64,000 bases of DNA, taken from assembly GCA_000507305.1 (NCBI GenBank), contig DF239251.1, positions 124,001-188,000 of the forward strand, read 5' to 3'. Every line of letters begins with the position of its first letter. The first letter of the stretch is position 1. The notes beneath the pieces were generated by a model. That model saw nothing but the letters and a program-made list of their open reading frames with translations. It had not been told where the DNA came from and did no database searches. The position numbers were made by a program, and so were the translations under genes. Below are positions 38,301 to 47,800 of the stretch, in pieces. The stretch is from Breviolum minutum Mf 1.05b.01. Taxonomy: Eukaryota; Sar; Dinophyceae; Suessiales; Symbiodiniaceae.

Positions 38301-41300
38301 TGTACCTGTAGGTGTTATGGATATCTCATCATTGCGACATCAATCACTTTTAGCTTCTTAAAAAGCTCTTCCGATCATGATAAGTGTTCGCGAGGTGATA
38401 AGAGCTTGCAAGAGATGTGAAGAGATCATGGCCCCGGTTATCACATGTGTTTCTAAATACTCTTCATGGAAGAAATCCGGCGAAAGCCCACCTGGGATGT
38501 ATAGAACCTTGTAAATAATGGGATAAATGACCAACCTCAACTGGTTAGAAGGATTTCTGAACCATCAACAGCTATCATAGCCTTCCAATCTTCTACAGAG
38601 CCCAAGGATGTGCATCGAACCATCCTTTATGGTGGCATCTACCTCTATCCAGCAGATGCCAAGTCCAGACATGGCAAATTACGAGTCCTTTACGAGGTGA
38701 ATTTGTGGAATGCAAAACAGGATTCTAACATTTGGAACATGAGAATACAACAAAAACCAAGCGAACATGTTTTTGCTTGTGTTTTTGGATGTGAGTGTAT
38801 ATATGGATAAAGTGAATGTATTTTACTGGACATTTTAATCATTTTGGCTGGTATATATATGTATATTTTAAGGATCTATTTTGCGGCAATGTTAAGATTA
38901 TCGGTATCGTTTTCACATTAATTTGACAGATGTTCCATGGTGATCTAGGTTGCCACGTTTAGAATTTACTGTCAGGGCTTTCCTATGGCCTTCATTATGG
39001 AACAAGCGGGCGGTTCTGCGTCTTGCGGTATGTTCAAGGGCCCCTCGGAAACGTGGCAAATCGGGTGGAAGGGTGGAAGGGGGCCGTTATGATATGATCT
39101 TCTGTGTATATATATATATTAATTATATATATATATACATTATATATATACATTGAAATTCATGATATATTTTGGTCGAAACCTTCATTGCCTACAAAAC
39201 CATAGCAATTTTGGAAGCCACTAGGTTCGACAGTGCAACAGTTTTATTTTCATTGCTTTCTTTAGTTTAGCAGCAGTGGTAAACCTTCTTCAGACATATT
39301 CAGACATATTTTGATATTTGACATGGGATGACCAAATGATCTGCCGTTTTTTTTTCGGACTTCTTTTGACCATGCGATTTCTGGACCTTTATCATCCTGA
39401 GAGGAACATGACCCTTTCGCTTGTAAAGGAAACGTGTTTGTTTTCGACGCCACTTTCTACTTTCTATGTTGACTTTTGTACGAACAGTACGCATGTTGCG
39501 TGACATCTCCAGCTACTCTGACGCAATTCACGTATTTGTTTGATTTTGCTAACAAGTGTGAAATGCCAGAATCTTTGTTTTTATTCAAGATGAACTTTTT
39601 TTGTTTTGAGTGGACATATTATATAATGCTCGTAAATTCGGGTACTAGGGAGAGGGATAACATATTTGAATATATTAGAAAACCATGTTGATCGTATTCC
39701 AATCATGTTTGGTATCTTCAGCACTGCTGCTCTTAAGAAAGCTACTTTCTGATTACACGACTGGGCCTGGGCAGTGAAGAATACATCTCTGGTGGTGAAG
39801 CTTTTGAGGGGGATGATCCTGTAACATTATATGAGCAGAGATTTTTTTATAGACAAAAGGATTTATCAGGAGGTTGACATTGATCATTGTGGATGTAGGC
39901 ATTTCCCTTGGGGGCGTAGGCGGGCGTAGGCACATGTACAAGATTATGTGGACGTAGGCAAGCCGTAGGCGAATACGGGAAGCCGAATTTCACAACTAAC
40001 TTGTCATAAATGTAGAGTCCCGAACATCTGTAAATAGTAGAAATTGGCAGCAAAAAACCAAAACTGTAGACGGTTTTTCGCGTAGGAGCGCGTAGGCGTA
40101 GCCGTAGGCGAGATGTAGGCAAATTTGGTTATAGCCACGTAGGTGCCCTTCCCCCCATGAAGTTTTTCAATAAACACTTCCCCTTCAACTAGCATCTCCC
40201 GATGCACACTGAACTACGACATGATCGCGGTTGAGGTCCGGCACGGAACGCTGAACTCACATGATCGCGGTTGAGGTCCGGCAAGGGACACGGAGCTCAC
40301 ATCATCGCAGTTGGGGACGAGGAGGACGAAGAGGAGAAGAAGAGGAGGCGGAGGAGAAGACAACTCACATAAAATCTGACAACCCTCACCTGACAGGTGG
40401 GGAAAAGCTGCCTGGACTGTAGCCGCGTAGGCATCTTCTTAACAAAACCACACGCGCGTAGGCCGCATAGGCAAATCTCCTACAACTTGTGCCCGCGTAG
40501 GCTCCCACTGTGACCGCGTAGGCAAGCCGTAGCCCCGCGTAGGCACCAACTCATATGGGTACCTACTAAAAATGATCATTTTGGGGGGTGTTTGGGGGGT
40601 ACCATTATTTAAGGAAACACACATATAGTACACTCTATCATAGGAAGATTGAAATGGCGTGGGCTTTCATTCGTCAAGTCATGCGCGCGGTTTTCTTGAG
40701 GCAAAATTCAGAGGTTGTTGGACATCGTCCCAGAGACCATCCACGAAAAGTGCCTTGAACAAAGGTCAACATGGCCATACATGGCCTACAGGTAAGACCT
40801 CTCATTCTTATAATACAAAGGGTTGTCATGGCAATGTGTTGGCACTGTAGCACAAACAAGCCAACCCCATGGACGATGAATCTACAACAACACTTATATG
40901 GGAGTAGAGTTGACCGTTTCTCAACCCCGCAGAAACACTATTCCAAGAGGTAGTTTTTTAGAAGAGGAATTTATCTCCCAAATGCTATTGATGGACATCA
41001 TCATGGATATCGAATGCTCTTGCGGAAGTCAGGTTGGTGAATTCTGTCATTCACCATAGGGACGGATTGGGGGTTGTCAGAAGACACAGTAAAAGATTCG
41101 GTGTATCTTGGGAGATACCAGCCAGGATTCTGTTGTGACCTTTTTTTGTTTTTTCCTTTGGTTGTTTTTTTCAAAGAAATATGTTTGAAAGCTAGTGACT
41201 CCAACCTTGAGTCCAATATTTTCCATGAAGCATTCGGGGGAAGAAACCCAAAAGCATTCCCAAACATCGAGAACCACCCCAACAAAAATCATGGTAATTC

Positions 41301-41562
41301 ATTCAGCTCTCAGCTCATCCCGCTTTGTGACTGGACAAGGTGCCCAGTGGTCATTGGTTGCAAGAGAGATGTAGATGTGACTTGGATTGGGTGGTAGATG
41401 TTTAAGCTTGAAACTCACATCAAATTTCTACCCAAGGAATTTAGTAATTACTTGCAATCATCCCCAAGAATCAACAAAATCGGACCGAGAAGAAGCAAAC
41501 ACAAACAAATCACAATCTGCCAGGCAGTATTGGACGAGTACAAAGCCCAGGGCTTGTGCTGA
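30256..41562 (+). CDS. FBP: Fructose-1,6-bisphosphatase class I, cytosolic type, 19 coding exons
   Basis: Hydrolyses fructose 1,6-bisphosphate to fructose 6-phosphate in gluconeogenesis and sucrose/storage-glucan synthesis. Exons: 30256-30296, 31523-31550, 31928-31993, 32947-32995, 33388-33410, 34194-34271, 34581-34601, 35123-35198, 35615-35661, 36212-36302, 37033-37091, 37358-37412, 37618-37670, 38048-38095, 38607-38696, 38976-39027, 40701-40749, 41340-41376, 41524-41562. They sum to 1002 bases (333 codons plus TGA) with every phase agreeing, and the family is usually about 335-340 residues. Seen in order: TGDKEL near the N-terminus, [16 protein letters not shown] (metal-binding acids), [11 protein letters not shown] (metal and phosphate signature), [62 protein letters not shown] and MEQAGG. 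These carry the substrate and metal residues known in the family. The start is the ATG three bases inside the first exon. No transit peptide and no cysteine-bearing redox loop follow STGTIF, which argues for the cytosolic isoform (inference). Human Lys112-Tyr113 of the AMP site is Arg-Phe here, while the TGE-like segment is kept. Boundaries of the 35661 donor are the least certain. Confidence 0.95.
32262..32489. repeat. CAT/CGT trinucleotide array in FBPase intron 3
   Basis: CGT repeats grade into about 22 CAT units, then an imperfect CAT/TAT/CAG mix. The long Ile-rich and Met-rich frames across it are artefacts of the repeat. Confidence 0.9.
33056..33155 (+). mobile_element. Introner-like palindromic element, family 1, in FBPase intron 4
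   Basis: It begins atactgttgatgg and ends ttcttccatt, with an internal inverted pair AATCCTGCACCACC and GGTGGTGCAGGATT. It is nearly identical to the copy at 8388-8497. It encodes nothing and is about 100 bp long. Confidence 0.7.
33388..33410 (+). other. 23-base FBPase micro-exon
   Basis: It sits between ttttttgcag and gtacct. Joined to the G left over from the previous exon it supplies GDDQKKLD, the strongly conserved segment that runs directly into VLSNEIF of the next exon. Without it the family motif would be broken: reading through the preceding exon to a GT at 33019 gives a poor match instead. Confidence 0.9.
34581..34601 (+). other. 21-base FBPase micro-exon with GC donor
   Basis: The exon encodes seven residues, DPIFVPQ, between SEENE and the DKAGRF exon. 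The acceptor is gccgtcag and the donor begins gccagg. Both sides keep phase 0 and restore the family order SEEN(E)-D/EP-I-V-P-basic-DPLDGSS. Confidence 0.88.
35456..35572 (+). mobile_element. Introner-like palindromic element, family 1 variant, in FBPase intron 8
   Basis: Starts aatactgttgatggttcag and ends gccggatatcttccatc. The inner inverted pair is AAATCCGGC and GCCGGAT. It matches the reverse complement of 38468-38573 over most of its length. Confidence 0.7.
38468..38573 (-). mobile_element. Introner-like palindromic element, family 1 variant, in FBPase intron 14
   Basis: Reverse-oriented copy. On the minus strand it reads ttgatggttcagaaatcc at one end and ctttcgccggatttcttcca at the other, like 35456-35572. 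Confidence 0.7.
39104..39151. repeat. AT dinucleotide tract
   Basis: TATATA runs with short interruptions early in FBPase intron 16. Similar TA tracts occur at 1920-1940, 6897-6955, 25258-25335, 43855-43915, 44000-44030, 53485-53535 and 59810-59826. Confidence 0.8.
39893..40546. repeat. CGTAGGC-rich patch in FBPase intron 16
   Basis: The heptamer CGTAGGC, mostly as CGCGTAGGC or GCCGTAGGC, occurs about a dozen times in the same orientation with irregular spacing of 8-150 bases. The patch is clearly GC-richer than the surrounding intron. Confidence 0.75.
40221..40320. repeat. 40-bp tandem repeat, about 2.4 copies
   Basis: atgatcgcggttgaggtccg recurs at 40221 and 40261, and a diverged copy (atcatcgcagttgg) at 40301, giving a period of exactly 40. 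It is nested in the CGTAGGC patch and followed by a GA-rich run (gaggaggacgaagagg). Confidence 0.8.
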
Positions 41563-42269
41563 GAGTTGATTACCTCAGGTCAAGGGTCTGTTTATCAAGG
41601 GGAAGGGGGTGGGAAAAGGGGGAGTCCCTTAGGGCTACCTATAGGATTTTTGCTTTTTGTTGAAGGTTGGTCTGACTGAGAAAAAAGCAGGTTGGAGTCA
41701 GGCTTTGTTTTTTTTTTGCGGCTTGCTGGGTACAGTTGCATTAAATGATTTATGATTTGAAGGGGAGCCATCCACATGTTCCCGAGTTGAGGCTGCTGAA
41801 ATTTCCAAGACGTTTTTTGGGGTTTTTGGGTGGCTGTTGTTGGATTAGGCTATACAATCCCGTTGGATCCTGGTCATTTATTGGCCGGAAAGGGTTATCA
41901 AGCGCCTTCAGTCTGCCAGGGCAACCACCACTCTCATCGTAAACGACCACTCTCTTTTGTAAACGACCACTGCCACCTTCATGTGTGGTTCAGGACATGG
42001 GTGCAACGATGATTTTGCGCTTGGATGATTTTGGATGCAAAATGCGAAAAAAAAACATATTGGCACTCAAATCCGATCAGATTTGGCAACAGATTGCTCA
42101 TTTTAATGGCCCCAAAGACGTCAGGGTGGGTGATAGAATGGAAGATGGTGCCAAATAACATATTGATCTTGATTTCCTTAATGAAATGAACATAATATAT
42201 AGTACAGTTAGGTGATGTCACTCCAAGACCATGTCTTATATTCCGATAAAGGTCGCCTGGTGTTTCAGG
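41563..42269. other. Downstream of FBPase, no gene resolved
   Basis: Follows the FBPase TGA. Contains ordinary AT-leaning sequence and no clear exon. No AATAAA-type signal is obvious, as is usual in dinoflagellates. Confidence 0.4.
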
Positions 42270-42393
42270 AAGCTTAGTGCTGGTGATTTGATTCATGCGG
42301 TTATATTGTGTTTGATGGATCCCACTGATGACTTGATGACCTCCAGGACTGCTGCCCTTCGAAGCGGGGGTGAAATTTGCCGCATCTTGGTTT
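42270..42393 (+). CDS. Candidate exon(s), unknown protein
   Basis: Two overlapping readings exist. From 42347 (ctccag acceptor) the frame gives LLPFEAGVKFAASWF before a consensus donor gtaagc at 42394. From 42270 (gtttcag acceptor) another frame gives KLSAGDLIHAVILCLMDPTD and stays open past the same place. Only one can be right. It is the only coding-like patch between FBPase and gene G. Confidence 0.3.
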
Positions 42394-44845
42394 GTAAGCG
42401 ACGTGGGATTCTGATGCAGTCATAGTTGGCGATTGTTGGGATTGAAGCAAAAAAATATGTATGCCCTATACCATTGCATGTTTCGTATATCATATATTTT
42501 GCATTGCTGCTATTTTGATTATTACGATTATCACATGTTCATGCTTTATGACCATGTATTACATCTACACACCATAAAACAAACCTTGCTTTCGTGAGAT
42601 TGGGACCATAAGCAGGCTTTGACCGGTTTTTAGAACATCTACATTTTGTGCAGTGCATCATCTCAAGTTGTGGGCTCAGAAATGTTTCGGTGTTTCGATG
42701 TGTTTTTTACAAAACAGCAGCAGCAACAACAACCTGGGGGGGTCTTCACCTGGAGCTTCATATGAGTTCATTTCAGATGGATCCTAAAAGTCAGCCGGTG
42801 ATTTTGTTGTTTTTGCACCAACATTTGGATGTTTTTGTTTGTGTTCTTTCAGGGTTCAGGTAAAGAGCTGATGTAATTCGACCAAACAGAGAATGATCAT
42901 CTTGGGTTGTTTTGTTTTTTGAAATTACTCATGGTTTTGATTTATGAAGGTATATATAAGTATATATGCCTATATTTACACCACCACATGATAGCATACA
43001 ATTATAGACAGATATACTATGCGAAGGCACATTCATTATCATTGTTGACCCATGTCTCCAATACAACACTACAACCATGGTGTGGTCAACTTGTTGTTAT
43101 ATCAAAGGGCCAATTGTTGTAAAAATCACAGGTACTGTATGGATTGTACCCCAATTTGATACCCATAGAATCCATGTATGGTCTATATTTTCCTACATGT
43201 GTTTGTTTTTTTTAATGGTAAATGTAGATAAATTGTACCATACATGGATTCTACGCGATATGAAGGGTTTGATACATACTCATTTTTTGTACAAAAACGT
43301 AGATACTGTAATGCCTGAATTGTTGTTGGTTTAATTCAAACTGCAAATTCTGGTAAATGATCGCAATGAGCAGCAAAGAGTCTGAAATTGTGACAAGGTA
43401 TTTCCTGTTGACAATGCTGGATGTTCATTGAGTTTTTGGGTACACCTTCATTTTGAGGGAAATTCACCCAACCACGTCGACGTATGCCTTCCATTCCAAG
43501 TTGTTGTATGAAAACCCTGCCGAGGTTAGTCGGCAAAAACCAGCATTTTTCTCCTAGCTACGGACCTGAAGCATAGCTTATAGCGGTGCTGCGTGAAAGT
43601 GTCCACTTTTAAAACTGGTGATCGAAATCTTTGTACCGCGCCGGCCAATTCGCAGAAAATAAAAAGGGAACCGGGGGACTGGACTCTTCGCGGATCACAC
43701 ATATCACTATGATAGCTGGTAGAGCGGTTGATAACTTAGTGTGGAGTTGTTGTATCACTTAAGGTTTGCTATATACTTGGCTACGTCAAAGATGTATTGT
43801 ACACGATTTAAGTGTACATGGCACTGTTTGCGACGCACCAGTTGTGTGTATACATATATAATATACATATATATATTTATATTATTTGATGTCTATAGTT
43901 TGTATATATATATATATTGACATCAAGTTGAGGGATAACATGTGGATGCTTTTAGCAATGTTTCCTTCCAAGTTGAGAATGATTTTTCCCAATGTGCTAT
44001 ATATATATATATGTGTATATATATATATATACCTAGAACCTACATGACCCTTGTTTTGATTAGAAAAAGTACCTTTTTTTGGAGGGTTGACCTTCAAAAA
44101 TAGAGGTTAGTTGGGTTCTAGGGATATATTCATATATACACATACTTTTTGTTTCCCAGAGGGCATATGTGGGTCCATGTTCTTTTTGATGTCCATACAT
44201 CTCTTTTGCCGGCTCAGTTGCAGAGACTGGAGGCGCGGCCCGGTGAAATCTCCAACGGTTGGGTCTCACTGATCCTATAAAATTCCGAGAAAGTGGGTGT
44301 TTTGCATATATGTTATGCAACTCCTCTTTTAATTGGCCGTTTACAAGCCTGAAGCTTATCAGGAATTTACCTAACATCGCCAGATTGAAGGGGAGTTACT
44401 TTTCCAATCCATAATTTTTCAATATTCTCGCTATAGACATGTTTGATATATATTACATACATATATATATATATATGCTACAATTTTAGTCGTGCATTCC
44501 ATCCGGAACTGACTTGTAACCCCATTTGGGACCACCACAATCTCATTCCCCGTGGATGGTGCCATCTTACCTTTTTGGACGAGGCCATGCACAAATGGAA
44601 GCCATGAATTCCAAATCATCCACCTATCTAAGTAGCACTGCTTGAATCGGTTGATCCATTGATCCATTCATCCATCTTTGGATAGCCTACATCAAAACAC
44701 TTTCAGCACCAAGTCATATTTACTGACGTTTTTGTTGAGTCACCATTGTCAATCTACACTTATGTGGCTCAAGACAACCACCCAGTTCTTCGGACTTGGG
44801 TGCATTGTTTATCGCGTCGTTCTGCGAAGTCCCCCTGGCTTTTCT
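42394..44845. other. Gap before gene G, no gene resolved
   Basis: TA-rich tracts at 43850-44035. A minus-strand open frame at 43336-43536 and another at 44460-44667 read plausibly but lack AG|G edges. A GC-richer patch near 44210-44275 is open on both strands. Confidence 0.35.
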
Positions 44846-47800
44846 ATGGAGAAGCTCTACACGATTCGTTTCTTGCTCTTTGGAGCTTTGATCCACTTGG
44901 GCCTTGCCTTTCGTTCCATCAGTGGCGACACTACTAGCAGCGACATAGATCCTTGGTTTTTCCAAAAATGGATAAAGGTCTGACCTTTCGTTGAAATGAA
45001 GCAACCTAAGAAGCAACGCTGTTGTAATGTGTTGTGGTTCTGAATTGGTCCTTCTGTAGAGTTTCCAGTTCTCTGAAAGCTACCTCCCCCAAACAAAAAA
45101 TGGTAGGTGGTGAAAGCCTTAACCTTCACATTACCTTCACGAAGTAGTAAGTAGTGTTGGAAGGGTGAGACGTTTTTGGGGTAGCCAACCCCTACTCAGG
45201 CTGAAGTTTGAATTCAAGTTTGCTATGACGACTTGACGGATCGACCTGTGACATGCCTCTGTTGGTTGTCAGCTTGTGACTAATGGATTTATCAAGAAAG
45301 ATCAGTTCCTCGAGGTCTCGAGGTTTTGGAATCAACAGTTTTTTTGAGTTCATGTTTCTTCCAGATACTTCCAATTAGTTGCCATTGCCATGAAATTCTG
45401 CCAGGTTTATCATATGTTTATCATGCATGCAACGGAAATCCAACAAATGGTTTTCCTTCGTGACGTGCTTCATTTTGATGATTCTAGCTGGTGTGTTCGA
45501 CTGTTTTGGGGTGCCTTCCTCCTTTTTACCACAAGTTTCAAATCGCTGGAAAAAAAAGCACACATGGCACAAGTTTATTGGTCCAACAATTGAGTTTCAA
45601 GCCTTTGAAAAGACATCGCCGAAACGCAGGATTCATTTTTGATATAAAACTTACAGACTCTTGTCGTTGTCAAAGACCAGCTAATCAATTCATGTTCTCT
45701 CTTATTCCAAAATGAATCTCCAAGAAAATCCGACTGACTGGCTGTGTCTCAGGAAATTTTGGAACCGAAAATCCCCCAAAAACCCAAGGAACCACCAGCA
45801 GCAGTGAGTTGCCTCGATGGGAAGACAATGGAAATTGGTTGTGTCATGGCCTGTTTCAGGGGAAAAACACCAAAGGTTTCAGTGAAGAAATCGGGAATAC
45901 ATGTGTTGATGGGTGAAGAGACATCCGGCCTAGTGAATATGGAGATTTATTGATATTTGTTGATGATGTTCAGTATGACGAGGACACAGTGCATTTGAAG
46001 AGCAATTGACAAGCAACTGTTCATGATAAGTGATCTCAAGTCTCAATGTGGACTTTTCTCATTTTTCATGCTTGTAAGGCGTTAAAGATTTGGCTGCATT
46101 TCCAGATGTTTGCGCAGTCGTCAACACGAATGTACTGTCTATCTATTCATGTATCTATACATGTATCATTCTTTTCGTCACATAGCTTCAAGAAAAAAGG
46201 GTTGAAGTGACCGTGTACTGATTCCATTGAGCTACTTTTCAGGAATGTGACACTATCTCCCAACTATAATGAAATGGGCCTTTTGTTTTTCAGCACAAAA
46301 AGAACATGTCATTGGTTCACCCAAGCATTGAGAGACACACAGGCTTCACCATTCAAAGTGGCCAACCTGGAGGGGGAAATCTTGATTGTTAAATTGTTAC
46401 TGTAACTACGTAGCATCATTTTGAGTTTTGTTGGGACCATATAAAAAGAAGACACACATTTCTGGAAAAGAAATAGTTACAGTATATAACATCCCTCATT
46501 TCAAACATCGTATCCATATCATCATATCAACTGGTTGGTTGGGTTATATAGGGGATGAAATCCTACCCAGTTACGGATTTTAATAAACCTTATACAAATC
46601 CCTATTAATCAACTGGTACTGAAACCTGTCCCTCCTTGCAAATGGCACAACCTGGACATCACGAGGCCTATCCATGTGTCGTCGACTGGACTCTTGGTGA
46701 TGGTTGAGAGCAGGTATCTTACTAATTCATGGCCAAAAACACATTGAACCATGAGATGAATCATGTTTTTTGATGCAAACAAAAACATGAGACACACATA
46801 AGAGACATAAAAAGGTTGAAGGTGAACTGAAAGTGTTCGGATGTTACATCATATTGATATACTTTCAGAAGTCATCAGCGTATTCAACAGTATTATAGTA
46901 TTAATGTTTAAAAATGTCACCTGTCAGTGTTTATGGGGGCTGTATTCAAGTCAATGGAGCCCATCAAGGAATTACTTTGTTTATGACACTTCCAAGTGAA
47001 AGGCAGTCATTTTGCATGGCTTGTCCTGGTGAGTACCAGGACCATGGAACTGTACCGGTCTGATGCTCCATTTACCGTCGGTGGGTGCAAGTCTGTTGAA
47101 GATTTTAAGTTCAATAAATGAATCGTTCCGTTCCCATCGGCGAAGGCTCGGTCCGTTTCAAACCATTGCTATGCATTCGTTTCTAAAACGCTAAGGGCCT
47201 CACCGGTTCATCAAGCAACGGCCAATGTGACGACTTTGAAGCGAGACTCGGTCAACACAAACAGGGCGGAAGGATGTCATGATGTCATTACCTAGGAAGT
47301 CTTCAAAAATGCCTTCGAAATGTCGAAATCTATGGGGATGAAATTATACGTAGACTATAGTCCCAAGGACAATACCCCTAGCAACTGGTGATTGATTTCA
47401 AGCATCGAAAGTAATTACTGTAGATGGTTCACTCAATGGCTCAGTAATTCAGGTACATACACCATTCACATTCGCACATGGGGTCAAGTCACATGGAGTA
47501 TGCCCAAAAAGTTACACCTCAGATTAAAACCATTGAATTTGTTCAATTTTGTTCATCCTTTTAAACAACTATAAATCCAAGGCGACTCATCTGGGATGAC
47601 GACAAAGTTTTCATATTTCTGTTTGAGATCCGATGAAGAAACATCACCAATTTAGGACGGGATTGTGAACTATTTATCAGGGTTGTTTGGTTTGTCCCTG
47701 GTTCTCTTTTTTGGTGTGTGATTTTTGTCCGGAGAATGAAGACATATAACATTTTCCCGGTCTGTTTAACTACATGGGTCATTTACCCAACTTGTCAACT

